Shown here in pieces: positions 28,629 to 37,936 of a DNA stretch of 64,000 bases. The stretch is from positions 73,961 to 137,960 of the forward strand of contig NZ_BNCG01000005.1 in the NCBI RefSeq assembly GCF_014656355.1, in the 5' to 3' direction. The notes beneath the pieces are model-generated. The model was given only the letters and a program-made list of their open reading frames with translations. It was not told the DNA's origin and ran no database searches. The stretch's first letter is position 1. Every line of letters starts with the position of its first letter. The translations under genes and the position numbers were made by a program. Source of the stretch: Camelimonas fluminis. Lineage in GTDB: Bacteria; Pseudomonadota; Alphaproteobacteria; Rhizobiales; Beijerinckiaceae.

Positions 28629-29006
28629 CTACGGCACCGCGATCAGCGCCGCAGCCGCCTGACGGCCTTCCGAAACCAGAAAATTGTAAGTGCGCGCCGC
28701 TGTCGCAGTGCTCATCACGTCGATGCGCAACCCGGCCTCACGCAGGGTCGCCAGCAACTCCGGCGCCAGCGGCGTCAGCGTCTCGCCCGTGCCGATCAGC
28801 AACAGATCGATGCTGGCCGCTTCGGCGATGGCTGGCGCGAGAGCCGCCACGCTGATTTCCGCCGCCTCGCGAACCGGCCAGGCCCGCACGCCAGCTGGCG
28901 TCGTCAGGATCGAGCCCCGGTGCGACATGCCGCCGAAGCGAAAGCCGTGATTGCCGTAGGCGTCCAGTTCGTGGTGGCCTGGCAGAAACCGGTCGTCGCC
29001 GCTCAT
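28629..29006 (-). CDS. Mth938-domain (DUF498) protein, NDUFAF3-like
   Basis: This 125-residue soluble protein has the Mth938/DUF498 fold: it opens with HHELDAYGNHGFRFGG, then PAGVRAWPV, the core IDLLLIGTGETLTPLAPEL, and ends with an Ala-rich helix region (TYNFLVSEGRQAAAALIAV). The human homologue NDUFAF3 is an assembly factor of complex I. Association of this family with sec genes in alphaproteobacteria has been noted before. The start at 29006 has GAGG about eight bases upstream; the ATG two codons earlier is too close to that site. It lies 35 bases downstream of secF, so it is likely cotranscribed with yajC-secD-secF. Confidence 0.88.
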   Translation of the reverse strand: MSGDDRFLPGHHELDAYGNHGFRFGGMSHRGSILTTPAGVRAWPVREAAEISVAALAPAIAEAASIDLLLIGTGETLTPLAPELLATLREAGLRIDVMSTATAARTYNFLVSEGRQAAAALIAVP

Positions 29007-29041
29007 GACCATTGCCTCATGATCGGCCCCTTCACCCAGAT

Positions 29042-29998
29042 TCAGGCCTTGCCCGATTCGGGAACTGACACCGGCACCGACGTGTCGGCCGGCTCATCAG
29101 CCAGACGGCCGCTACGAACGCCGAGATAGAGCAGCGCCGGCGTCGAGACGAACATGGCCGAATAGGTGCAGATCACCACGCCGAACAGCATCACCACGGC
29201 GAAGCCGCGAATAGCCTCGCCGCCGAACAGAACCAGCGCCAGCAGCGACAGCGCCGTGGTGGTGGCCGTCATCGCCGTGCGCGACAGGGTTGTGTTGACG
29301 GAAAGGTCCAGCAACTCGTCCAGCGGCATCGTCTTGTACCGGCGCATCAGTTCGCGGGTACGGTCGAACACCACGACGGTTTCGTTGAGTGAATAGCCGA
29401 CGATGGTCAGGATGGCGGCGATCGAGGTCATATTGAACTCGATCTGGGTGATGACAAAGAAACCAACGGTCAGCACGATGTCGTGCATGGTGCCGATAAT
29501 GGCGCCGATGGCGAACTGCAGTTCGAAGCGGAACCACAGGTAGACCATCACCGCGAGGATCGCGAGCACCACGCCCAGCGTGCCGGACTGCACCAGCTCG
29601 CCCGAAACGCGCGGTCCCACCGTCTCGACGCGGCGGAACTCATAGTCCTTTTCGAACGCCGCGCGGGCCTTGGTCACGATCTCGCCCTGGGCGCTCTCGC
29701 CGCCGGGCTGCACCGGCACGCGAATGGACACGCCGCCAGAGCCGAACTCCTGAACCTCGACCTCGCCGACGCTGATGGCGTTGGCCGCCTGGCGCACAAC
29801 GGACACATTGGCCTGGCCGTTGCGGGCCTGCATCTCGATCAGCGTGCCGCCGGTGAAGTCGATGCCGAAATGCAACCCCCAGACCAGCAACAGCGCCGCC
29901 GTCGCCAGAGAAATCAACGCCGAGAACGGGAAGCTGAACACACGACGCCGGACGAATTTGATCCGGGTGTTGTCAGGAACGATACGAAGCAAACGCAC
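29042..29998 (-). CDS. secF: Protein translocase subunit SecF
   Basis: SecF works with SecD to drive late steps of Sec-dependent export using the proton gradient. The 318-residue protein has six predicted membrane segments and the expected first periplasmic loop. Family motifs include FGIDFTGGTLIEM near the N-terminus and DYSLNETVVVFDR-type sequence here as IVGYSLNETVVVFDRTRE. I chose the GTG at 29998, giving MRLLRIVPDNT, a usual alphaproteobacterial SecF start, with AAAGGG nine bases upstream; an earlier GTG at 30016 is possible. It follows secD after about 170 bases. Confidence 0.95.
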   Translation of the reverse strand: MRLLRIVPDNTRIKFVRRRVFSFPFSALISLATAALLLVWGLHFGIDFTGGTLIEMQARNGQANVSVVRQAANAISVGEVEVQEFGSGGVSIRVPVQPGGESAQGEIVTKARAAFEKDYEFRRVETVGPRVSGELVQSGTLGVVLAILAVMVYLWFRFELQFAIGAIIGTMHDIVLTVGFFVITQIEFNMTSIAAILTIVGYSLNETVVVFDRTRELMRRYKTMPLDELLDLSVNTTLSRTAMTATTTALSLLALVLFGGEAIRGFAVVMLFGVVICTYSAMFVSTPALLYLGVRSGRLADEPADTSVPVSVPESGKA

Positions 29999-30170
29999 GA
30001 TCGGTAACCCTTTCACGGCGTTCCGGCGAAGCTGGCAGCGCCCCGGGGAACATACCTGACTTCAACCATCCCGGAAGAAGCCCGTTGTAACATAATGAAT
30101 TGCATATCTTTTCGCCAGCAAAGCCCAATGCCACGCCACGAAAAGGCTCCGGGATTCCCCGGATAAATAC

Positions 30171-31784
30171 TCAGAACGGCAGCGTCTTCGGCCGGGCAAT
30201 CCGGTACCACAGCGCGATCATCATCCGCGTCATGGTGACGGCGGTGATGACCGTGGTCAGGATGCCAAGGACGAACACCACGGCGAAGCCACGCACCGGA
30301 CCCGTGCCGAGCAGGAACAGGATGACGGCGGCGATAGCCATGGTGCTGTTCGAGTCGAAAATCGTCGCGAACGCCCGGGTAAAGCCGGCGTCGATCGCCG
30401 ATATGATGGATCTCCCCGCCTTCGCCTCCTCGCGTATGCGTTCATAGATCAGCACGTTGGAGTCGACGGCGGTGCCGATGGTCAGCACGATGCCAGCGAT
30501 GCCGGGCAAGGTCATGGTGGCGCCGAGCAACGACATCAGCGCCAGGATAAACACCACGTGGACGATCAGCGCGATGTTGGCGAACAGGCCGAACAGGCCG
30601 TAGGTCACAAACATGAACAGCACGACGAAGATCGCCGCCACATAAGTGGCCTTGAGACCGGCGTTGATTGAATCCTTGCCGAGGCCCGGACCAACCGTCC
30701 GCTCTTCCACCACGGTCAGCTTGGCGGGCAACGCGCCGGCGCGCAACAGCAGCGCAAGGTCGTTGGCCTGCTGCACGGTGAACCGACCAGAAATCTGGCC
30801 CGAACCGCCGGTGATCGGATTGATGATGCGCGGAGCCGAGACGATCTCGTTGTCGAGCACGATGGCCAGCGGCCGGCCGACATTCTCCGTCGTCGCCTGG
30901 CCGAAGCGCTGGGCGCCCTTCATATTGAAGCGGAAATTGACGATCGGCTCCGACGTGCGCTGGTCGAACGACGGCTGGGCGTCCACCAGATCCTCGCCTT
31001 CGACGATGACCCGCTTTTCGACCGGCGTCAGGGCGCCGCCGGCATCACGCGACGGCAGCATGTCGACCTCGCCGCGGGCGCCGCCGCCCTCCGCCACGAA
31101 GCGGAACTGCAGCTTTGCGGTCTTGCCCAGCAGATCCTTCAGACGTTGCGGATCCTGCAAGCCCGGCACCTGCACCAGAATGCGGTCGGCGCCCTGGCGC
31201 TGGATATTCGGCTCGGTGGTGCCCAGCGCGTCGACGCGCTTGCGCAGCACCTCGATGGCCTGATTGATGGCGCGGCCGACGCGATCGCGCACGCCAGCCT
31301 CGGAAAGGGTCATCTGCAGGGCGCCTTCCGGCGTCGTCACGATGTCGAGGGTCTGGGCGCCGCCAGTTCCAAGCAGGGCGTTGCCAATCGGTTGGGACAA
31401 CTCACGCAGCCGCGGCAGCACCTTGTCCTTGTCTGCGGCGTCGGCAAAACGGATCTGCACGCCGCGCGGCAGCACGGTGATGCCGCCCTGCGGCGTCACC
31501 CGGTTCTCGCGCAGCACCCGGCGAACGTCGTCGCGCAGGGTGGCGACCTGGGTTCGCGTCAGATCGTTGGCGTCAACTTCCAGCAGCACATGCGAGCCGC
31601 CCTGAAGGTCAAGGCCAAGCACGATGGCCTTGTGGGGGAACAGCCAGCCCGGGAACCATGACGGCGCGCTCGCCTCGATCGCCTTGCGCGTCTCCGGCGT
31701 CATCAGGTTCGGCGCGGCGTAGAGAAAGCCGAGCACGGTGAGCAGGAGGATGGAGACGATCTTGCCGGTCGAGTAGCGGAGCAT
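30171..31784 (-). CDS. secD: Protein translocase subunit SecD
   Basis: This is the large partner of SecF in the SecDF export motor. The 537-residue protein has an N-terminal membrane helix, a big periplasmic P1 domain beginning with the signature GLDLQGGSHVLLEVD, and five further helices in the C-terminal RND-like half (including GIAGIVLTIGTAVDSNVLIYERIREE). Length is normal for a separate SecD. Start MLRYSTGKIVSILLL is typical. It lies between yajC and secF on the minus strand, the standard order yajC-secD-secF. Confidence 0.97.
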   Translation of the reverse strand: MLRYSTGKIVSILLLTVLGFLYAAPNLMTPETRKAIEASAPSWFPGWLFPHKAIVLGLDLQGGSHVLLEVDANDLTRTQVATLRDDVRRVLRENRVTPQGGITVLPRGVQIRFADAADKDKVLPRLRELSQPIGNALLGTGGAQTLDIVTTPEGALQMTLSEAGVRDRVGRAINQAIEVLRKRVDALGTTEPNIQRQGADRILVQVPGLQDPQRLKDLLGKTAKLQFRFVAEGGGARGEVDMLPSRDAGGALTPVEKRVIVEGEDLVDAQPSFDQRTSEPIVNFRFNMKGAQRFGQATTENVGRPLAIVLDNEIVSAPRIINPITGGSGQISGRFTVQQANDLALLLRAGALPAKLTVVEERTVGPGLGKDSINAGLKATYVAAIFVVLFMFVTYGLFGLFANIALIVHVVFILALMSLLGATMTLPGIAGIVLTIGTAVDSNVLIYERIREEAKAGRSIISAIDAGFTRAFATIFDSNSTMAIAAVILFLLGTGPVRGFAVVFVLGILTTVITAVTMTRMMIALWYRIARPKTLPF

Positions 31785-31964
31785 CGATCAGAAGCTTTCC
31801 AGGGTCTGGGCGTGAAATCCCGCTGGGCGAAGCCCACGGGAAAAAGCGCCCGCATTGGAGCATATGCGATCAGGCGATGGGCCTGGACGGACAGCGCCGT
31901 AGAGCGCCTTCCGCAAAACAACCTCCCGGCGGGAGCCGGAAGGTCCTTTTCAGCAGGTCTGGCC

Positions 31965-32297
31965 TCAGGCCTTGACCGGCTCGGCCTTGCTGCGCACCTC
32001 GGTGACCATGCTGCGCACGATGCGAACGCGCACATTGTCCGCGATCTCGACCTCAACTTCCGGCGAATCGTCGACGACCTTGGTCACCCGGCCGATCAGG
32101 CCGCCAGAGGTGATGACGGTGTCGCCGCGCCGCAGGTTCTTCACCAGTTCCTGATGGGCCTTGGCCCGCCGCTGCTGCGGCCGCAGGATCAGAAAATACA
32201 TGATCACGAAGATCAGAATGAACGGCAGGAACTGCAGCAGCATATCGCTGCCGCCGGGGGAGGCTGCGCCGGACTGGGCGAATGCGGGCGTAATCAC
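31965..32297 (-). CDS. yajC: Preprotein translocase accessory subunit YajC
   Basis: YajC is a small single-span membrane protein that associates with SecDF. The 110 residues begin ITPAFAQ after the start, have one hydrophobic helix (about residues 20-42, LLQFLPFILIFVIMYFLIL) and then RPQQRRAKAHQEL, the family signature, and a basic cytoplasmic beta domain (RRGDTVITSGGLIGRVTKV). I chose the GTG at 32297 with GGAG ten bases upstream because alphaproteobacterial YajC proteins start about here; an ATG at the membrane helix (32243) would remove the N-terminal segment. It heads the sec operon. Confidence 0.92.
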   Translation of the reverse strand: MITPAFAQSGAASPGGSDMLLQFLPFILIFVIMYFLILRPQQRRAKAHQELVKNLRRGDTVITSGGLIGRVTKVVDDSPEVEVEIADNVRVRIVRSMVTEVRSKAEPVKA

Positions 32298-32586
32298 GTA
32301 AGTGGCGCTCCAAATTGAGGGGAGAAAACAGCCCGGTCGCCGCAAGGCGCAATGCCGGTCAATTTCCCCGCCGTCTCCGATCTTCTGTCTGGCGGTATAT
32401 AGCGATGGAAACCCGGAAGGCAACGCGCGCGCTGCCCCTGGGCGGACGTGCGCCCGCGTTTTCACGGGCCATTGGCGTCGTCAGAGGCGCGCCGGTCAAT
32501 CAGGCAAGCCCGCCGGTGACTGTCCGTACATGGGGAGACGGAGGGAGCGTCGCCCCTCCGCCCGTAAAGCTCACGCTTCAAAAACC

Positions 32587-35382
32587 TCACGTTTCTCCTG
32601 CGTCGCCGCCGTCATCGCCCTGCCCGTTTTCACCGGCATCCACGATAACTCCAGCCTCTTCGCCGTCGTCGGTGATGCGTTCGACCGAAACGACCCGCTC
32701 GCCATCCGCCGTGTTGAACACGATCACGCCCTGGCTGCTGCGTCCGATGATGCGGATGCCATCGACCGGCACGCGGATCAGCTGACCGCCATCCGTAACC
32801 AGCATGATCTGGTCGGTCTCATCCACCGGGAACGAATCGACCAGACGTCCGTTGCGCCCGTTGACCGCCATGGCGGCGATGCCCTTGCCGCCGCGCCCGG
32901 TGACCCGGTACTCGTAGGCGGACGAGCGCTTGCCGTAACCATTCTCCGACAACGTCAGCAGGAACTGCTCGTTGGCCCCAAGCTCCGCGTAGCGCTCCGC
33001 ATCCAGACGGCCCTCATCGCCAACGCCCTCGGCGTCGAGTTCCACCGTCTCCGCTGCATCCTCCTGCTCACCCGTGGCGGCGCGCCGCGCGGCCCCGGCC
33101 TGCTTCAGATACAGGTTGCGCTCCTCCGCGACGGCCTCCACGTGGCGGAGCACCGCCATGGAGATGACGCGGTCCCCATCCGCCAGGCTGATGCCGCGCA
33201 CGCCGGTGGAATCACGCCCCTTGAACACGCGCACGTCAGTGACCGGGAAGCGGATGCACTGCCCTTCCGCCGTGGTCAGCAACACGTCGTCATGCTCGGT
33301 GCAGGTCTGCACGCCGACGATGGCGTCGCCCTCGTCGAGCTTCATGGCGATTTTGCCCGCGCGATTGACATTGGTGAAGTCGGACAGCTTGTTGCGGCGC
33401 ACGCCGCCGCTCACCGTGCCGAACATCACGTCAAGGTTGGCCCAGCTGGTCTCGTCCTCGGGCAGCGGCATGATGGTGGTGATGCGCTCGCCCTCCTGGA
33501 GCGGCAGCATGTTGATGAGCGCCTTGCCGCGTCCCTGCGGCGGCGCCAGCGGCAACCGCCACACCTTCTCGCGGTAAACCTGGCCGCGCGAGGAGAAGAA
33601 CAGGATCGGCGTGTGCGTGGAGGCGACGAACAGGCGCGTGACGAAATCCTCGTCGCGGGTGTTCATGCCGGAGCGGCCCTTGCCGCCGCGACGCTGCGCC
33701 CGGTAGGTCGAGAGCGGCACGCGCTTGATGTAGCCGGCGTGCGACACGGTCACCACCATGTCCTCGCGCTGGATCAGATCCTCATCGTCCACGTCCGAGG
33801 CCCAGTCGTCGATGCGCGTCCGACGCGGCGTGGCGAAGGACGCCCTGGCCTCGATCAGTTCATTGGCGACGATGCCCATAATGCGCTCGCGCGACGACAG
33901 GATGGCGAGGTATTCGGCGATTTCCGTCGATATCGTCTTCAGTTCGTCGCCGATTTCATCGCGCCCGAGCGCCGTCAGACGCTGCAGGCGCAGTTCCAGA
34001 ATGGCGCGGGCCTGCGCCTCGGACAGACGATAGGTATTGTCGTCCTCCAGGCGATGACGCGGGTCATCGATTAGCGCGATCAGCGGCGCCATGTCCATTG
34101 CCGGCCAGCGGCGGGTCATCAGCGCTTCGCGGGCGGCGTTCGGGTCTGGCGCCGTGCGGATGAGGTTGATGATCTCATCGATATTGGCCACGGCAATGCC
34201 GAGACCCACCAACACATGCGCCCGGTCACGCGCCTTGTTCAGCAAGAACTTGGTGCGCCGCGACACCACGTCCTCACGGAAATCGACGAAGGCGCCGATC
34301 ATGTCCTTGAGGTTCATGGTTTCAGGGCGGCCGCCGTTCAACGCCACCATATTGGCGCCAAAGGTCGACTGCAGCGGCGTGAAACGGAACAGCTGGTTCT
34401 TCACCACCTCCGCCACCGCGTCGCGCTTCAGCTCGATGACGATGCGCATGCCGTCGCGGTCCGACTCGTCGCGCAGGTCGGAAATGCCCTCGATCTTCTT
34501 GTCCCGAACCAGTTCCGCGATCTTCTCGATGAGCGTCGCCTTGTTGAGCTGGTAGGGAATTTCCGTGAAGATGATCGCTTCGCGGTCCTTGCGGATTTCC
34601 TCGACCGTGCACACGCCCCGCATGACGATCGAGCCGCGCCCGGTGTGATATGCGGCGCGAATGCCCGCCCGGCCGAGAATGGCCGCGCCGGTCGGGAAAT
34701 CTGGCCCCGGAATGATCTCGATCAGATCGTCAACGCCAATCGCCGGATCGTTGATGTAGGCGAGACAGCCGTCGATCACCTCGCCCAGGTTGTGCGGCGG
34801 AATATTGGTGGCCATGCCCACGGCGATGCCGCCGGCGCCATTGACCAGCAGGTTCGGGAACTTGGCCGGCAGGACCACCGGCTCCTTCTCGCGCCCATCG
34901 TAGTTCGGCTGGAAATCGATGGTGTTCTTGTCGAGGTCATCCAGTAGCAGCACCGCCGGGCGCGCCAGACGCACCTCGGTGTAACGCTCGGCCGCCGCCG
35001 GATCGCCGTCGATGGAGCCGAAATTGCCCTGGCCGTCGACCAGCGGCAGGCGCAGCGAAAAGTTCTGGGCCAGCCGCACGAGGGCGTCATAGATCGCCGG
35101 GCCGCTGTGCGGGTGATACTTGCCCATGGTGTCGCCGGTGACGCGGGCCGATTTGTTGTACGGCCGCTCCGGCGTGTAATTGCTCTCGTGCATCGAGAAC
35201 AGGATGCGCCGGTGCACGGGCTTGAGGCCATCGCGAACGTCGGGAAGCGCACGGCTCACGATCACGCTCATGGCGTAATCCAGATATGAGCGGCGCATCT
35301 CGTCGGTCAGCGAAACCGCCTTGATGTCACTTCCGGGGAGCTCGTCGGGAGCGCCGGGCCCCTGCTGGTCGTCTTCCGCCAA
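32587..35382 (-). CDS. gyrA: DNA gyrase subunit A with atypical quinolone-resistance region
   Basis: GyrA cuts and rejoins DNA during ATP-driven negative supercoiling. The 931-residue protein has the N-terminal breakage-reunion domain with catalytic Tyr134 in [12 protein letters not shown], and six C-terminal beta-pinwheel blades. The GyrA box is visible as [10 protein letters not shown]. It ends in an acidic tail. The quinolone region reads [15 protein letters not shown]. Compared with E. coli HPHGDSAVYD, Gly81, Asp82 and Ser83 are replaced by Ser93, Gly94 and Pro95, while Asp87 is kept as Asp99. Changes at each of these three E. coli positions are known to reduce quinolone binding. A TATTAT box (35442-35447) sits about 60 bases upstream without a clear -35. 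GyrA rather than ParC follows from length and the GyrA box. Confidence 0.97.
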   Translation of the reverse strand: MAEDDQQGPGAPDELPGSDIKAVSLTDEMRRSYLDYAMSVIVSRALPDVRDGLKPVHRRILFSMHESNYTPERPYNKSARVTGDTMGKYHPHSGPAIYDALVRLAQNFSLRLPLVDGQGNFGSIDGDPAAAERYTEVRLARPAVLLLDDLDKNTIDFQPNYDGREKEPVVLPAKFPNLLVNGAGGIAVGMATNIPPHNLGEVIDGCLAYINDPAIGVDDLIEIIPGPDFPTGAAILGRAGIRAAYHTGRGSIVMRGVCTVEEIRKDREAIIFTEIPYQLNKATLIEKIAELVRDKKIEGISDLRDESDRDGMRIVIELKRDAVAEVVKNQLFRFTPLQSTFGANMVALNGGRPETMNLKDMIGAFVDFREDVVSRRTKFLLNKARDRAHVLVGLGIAVANIDEIINLIRTAPDPNAAREALMTRRWPAMDMAPLIALIDDPRHRLEDDNTYRLSEAQARAILELRLQRLTALGRDEIGDELKTISTEIAEYLAILSSRERIMGIVANELIEARASFATPRRTRIDDWASDVDDEDLIQREDMVVTVSHAGYIKRVPLSTYRAQRRGGKGRSGMNTRDEDFVTRLFVASTHTPILFFSSRGQVYREKVWRLPLAPPQGRGKALINMLPLQEGERITTIMPLPEDETSWANLDVMFGTVSGGVRRNKLSDFTNVNRAGKIAMKLDEGDAIVGVQTCTEHDDVLLTTAEGQCIRFPVTDVRVFKGRDSTGVRGISLADGDRVISMAVLRHVEAVAEERNLYLKQAGAARRAATGEQEDAAETVELDAEGVGDEGRLDAERYAELGANEQFLLTLSENGYGKRSSAYEYRVTGRGGKGIAAMAVNGRNGRLVDSFPVDETDQIMLVTDGGQLIRVPVDGIRIIGRSSQGVIVFNTADGERVVSVERITDDGEEAGVIVDAGENGQGDDGGDAGET

Positions 35383-35941
35383 GGTACTTTCCGATCCTGC
35401 CGATCCTGATCAACAAGCCTTCGCTTTAACCGATTCAGGCGATAATAGCCAACCCTGAAGCGGGTCGGGAAAAAGCAGAAAACGCCTTAAAAATCATCCA
35501 TGTGGCGCCGCCGCGCCAATAGCGGTCAAATGCTGGCCGCTCGCAGCATCAGCCTGCGCGCAAAATGAACGACGCACACGCCTATATGACCAACGCCTGC
35601 CCCGACGGCGCAATGGCGCAGTCAGGCGACTCATACGGCTGGATTCGCGCAACCACCGCATTTGCGCCCATATCCGTCCCTGGGCGCCCAGCGAACCGCT
35701 GCGGCGCCGGATGAACTGCCTGGGACACGCCGCCACAGCCATACGTCGCCCCTGTTCATGCGGCGACGTTATCCATATTTTATCTGGTGAAAAGCCTGTC
35801 CGCGCCAGACGCGCATGCCCGCGACACGGCGGAGCAGCCTCCGTCATGGCGATGCCCAAAGCCCAGCGACAGGCGCAGCAAGCATGTGGACAAAGCACGC
35901 GACGCCCATGCGCTGGCGCGCTTCAGAATATCGGACCCGCC
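35383..35941. other. Spacer between gyrA and the globin gene
   Basis: About 560 bases with no supportable gene. It must contain the gyrA promoter (minus; TATTAT at 35442-35447 is a candidate -10) and the globin promoter (plus). I searched for an FNR/FixK box (TTGAT-N4-ATCAA) that would fit a globin gene and found none. Confidence 0.5.
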
Positions 35942-36376
35942 ATGAATAGCGCCACCCAGGGCTGGTCGCCCGCCACAGCCGTCAATGACGAGAGCATCGG
36001 CCAACTGGTTCAGGCTTTCTACGCCCGGGTGCGGCAGGATCCTGATCTGGGGCCGGTGTTCAATGACGCGGTTCACGACTGGCCGGAGCACCTGCAAACC
36101 CTGACGGATTTCTGGAGTTCAGTGATGCTGGGCGCCAGGCGCTATCAGGGCCGCCCGGTCCCGGCGCACTTCCGTCACCGCGACCGGATTACGCCAGAAC
36201 TTTTCCTGCGCTGGCTCTCCCTGTGGCGACAAACCGCCCGGGAAAAGTTCGCTCCAGAGGACGCGCAGCTATTTGTCGACAAGGCTGAGCTGATCGCCCG
36301 AAGCCTTCAGTACGCCCTGTTCCAGCGCATCCCCACGCCGCCGGCGCGGCCAGTCAGGCCGGACCGGGACGGGTAA
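35942..36376 (+). CDS. Truncated hemoglobin, group III
   Basis: A 144-residue 2-on-2 globin that would bind heme and oxygen or nitric oxide. The B helix shows LVQAFYARVRQDPDLGPVFN, and the EF region YQGRPVPAHFRHRDRITPELFLRWLSLW contains the likely proximal His76. The pattern G-x-P-x-x-x-H followed by a Trp-rich G helix is that of group III (the Campylobacter Ctb type). The ATG at 35942 was chosen because the 77 in-frame codons upstream have no globin features. Function (oxygen chemistry under microaerobiosis or nitrosative stress) is inferred from the family. The gene is single; no regulator is adjacent. Confidence 0.85.
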   Translation: MNSATQGWSPATAVNDESIGQLVQAFYARVRQDPDLGPVFNDAVHDWPEHLQTLTDFWSSVMLGARRYQGRPVPAHFRHRDRITPELFLRWLSLWRQTAREKFAPEDAQLFVDKAELIARSLQYALFQRIPTPPARPVRPDRDG

Positions 36377-36427
36377 GACTCCCCTTGTCGCCGGCAAAGC
36401 GCCCCCCGGCAGCACGCCTTGGCTGGC

Positions 36428-36949
36428 TCAGAACGGGATATCGTCGTCGAGGCCAGAACCGCCGCCGAAACCGCCGCCGCCAGAACGTTCCGCCGGCCGC
36501 TCCATCGGGGACGAACGCCCGAAATCGCCGCCGCGACCGCCGCCGCCGCTGATGCTGCGACCGCCGCCTTCTTCGCCATACTCGCCGCCGCCCGCGCCAC
36601 GGCTGTCAAGAATGGTCAGCTCGCCACGGAAACGCTGCAGCACCACTTCGGTGGTATAGCGCTCCTGACCATTCTGATCGGTCCATTTGCGCGTTTGCAA
36701 CTGGCCTTCCAAATAAACCTTGGAGCCCTTGCGCAGATACTGTTCCGCCACCTTGGCGAGGTTTTCGTTGAAGATCACCACGGCGTGCCACTCAGTGCGC
36801 TCGCGCCGCTCACCGCTGTTCTTGTCGCGCCAGGTTTCTGACGTCGCCACCCGCAGGTTCACGACGGGCTCGCCAGAAGGCATGCGCCGCGTCTCCGGAT
36901 CACGGCCCAGATTACCGACGAGAATCACCTTGTTGACGCTACCGGCCAT
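36428..36949 (-). CDS. ssb: Single-stranded DNA-binding protein
   Basis: SSB coats single-stranded DNA in replication, repair and recombination. The 173-residue protein has an N-terminal OB fold ([17 protein letters not shown] to about residue 115), a Gly/Arg/Ser-rich flexible linker, and the acidic tip DDDIPF that recruits partner proteins. GAGGAGG lies five bases before the ATG. It is divergent from uvrA, a common pairing in bacteria where one SOS-controlled region may serve both, but here the two starts are almost 1 kb apart. Confidence 0.98.
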   Translation of the reverse strand: MAGSVNKVILVGNLGRDPETRRMPSGEPVVNLRVATSETWRDKNSGERRERTEWHAVVIFNENLAKVAEQYLRKGSKVYLEGQLQTRKWTDQNGQERYTTEVVLQRFRGELTILDSRGAGGGEYGEEGGGRSISGGGGRGGDFGRSSPMERPAERSGGGGFGGGSGLDDDIPF

Positions 36950-37936
36950 GCGGCCCTCCTCAATGATTGGCGCGCCGACCGCCCCGGCCGGCGCCTGTCG
37001 CCCCTGGAGCGTTTTCCCGCAAGGCGCAGGCCGCCCCTGTCAGGAAAACACATCAAAACAACTGGATAGAACAAAATTCCATCAAAGATGGCCGGATTTT
37101 GCCCCATATGATTCAAGCAGCTTCCAGCGCATGGACGCCATTGCGGCGACAACGCGCCAGGCCAAATGACCGCAGCCGGACAGCCTGCACTAGTGACGCC
37201 TGCCCGGCCGGGCCGCAACCCGGCCGCCGCCTGACTGATACGGCGCTCACCAGGAAAATGCGCCAACCAGATTTCACCTGCGTCTGGAAACGTCAGCCCC
37301 GGCTCCCTACCTGTCATACCAAAACCCGATGAGCTTGGCTCACTGGATTTTGGCGATGTGCGGGCGGCGCCCGACGTTTCCTGCAAGGGCGCGCGTCACG
37401 CCGGTTTGCATTTGCAAATCGCGGATGTCGGCGGCGCCTCCCTGGCTTCAACTGGCGGCCAACCGCCGCCGCCCAGCAGACGCAAGGAGCGACGGCGCAC
37501 TGCGTGAACTCCCTGCGATTTTTCCGTCAGCACAAGCGCTTGCGGGCGCCGTCCAGTTGTTCTATTTTTGTTCCACGCCTGCGGCAAGTCAAGTCCATCG
37601 GCGCAAGCCTGCATCCTGACGAATCAGGTCTGCGGAACGATGGGCCGGCAAGCCTGGGGCGGAAACATCAAAACCGGGCGTTCTCCCGACCTGTAGCGCG
37701 CCCCAGCGCGGCGGGTGATTGCGCGGCGCCTTTTCGCGCCGGACAAATTTTGGAGACGCGCTGCTTTTGCGAGCCCCAACCAGGCTCCGCAGGCGCGCTG
37801 TGCTCAAACCTATAGCAGGGGTCTGCGCATGCCTGGCCGGGTAGTTTTGCCCGAAATCCGGACAGCGTCAGACGTCTGCTGACATTAACGGCGATGTTCC
37901 GCAGGCTTCGGGGCCTGACTTTCACTGCGAGCGACC
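36950..37936. other. Long divergent spacer between ssb and uvrA
   Basis: This 987-base spacer is unusually long for a divergent ssb-uvrA pair. Open frames in it lack motifs and convincing starts. The only regulatory feature I can support is an SOS box at 37559-37573. I see no tRNA or recognisable gene remnant. Confidence 0.5.
37559..37573 (+). promoter_or_regulatory. Predicted LexA (SOS) box upstream of uvrA
   Basis: The sequence GTTC-TATTTTT-GTTC fits exactly the direct-repeat LexA box GTTC-N7-GTTC known for alphaproteobacteria. It lies in the spacer between ssb and uvrA, genes commonly under SOS control. It is 364 bases from the annotated uvrA start, which is farther than usual. Confidence 0.7.

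Noticed and set aside
32302-34074. 590-codon open frame antisense to gyrA
   Set aside because: Shadow of gyrA in a high-GC genome; no signatures.
35383-35941. FNR/FixK box for the globin gene
   Set aside because: No TTGAT-N4-ATCAA-like sequence is present in the spacer.
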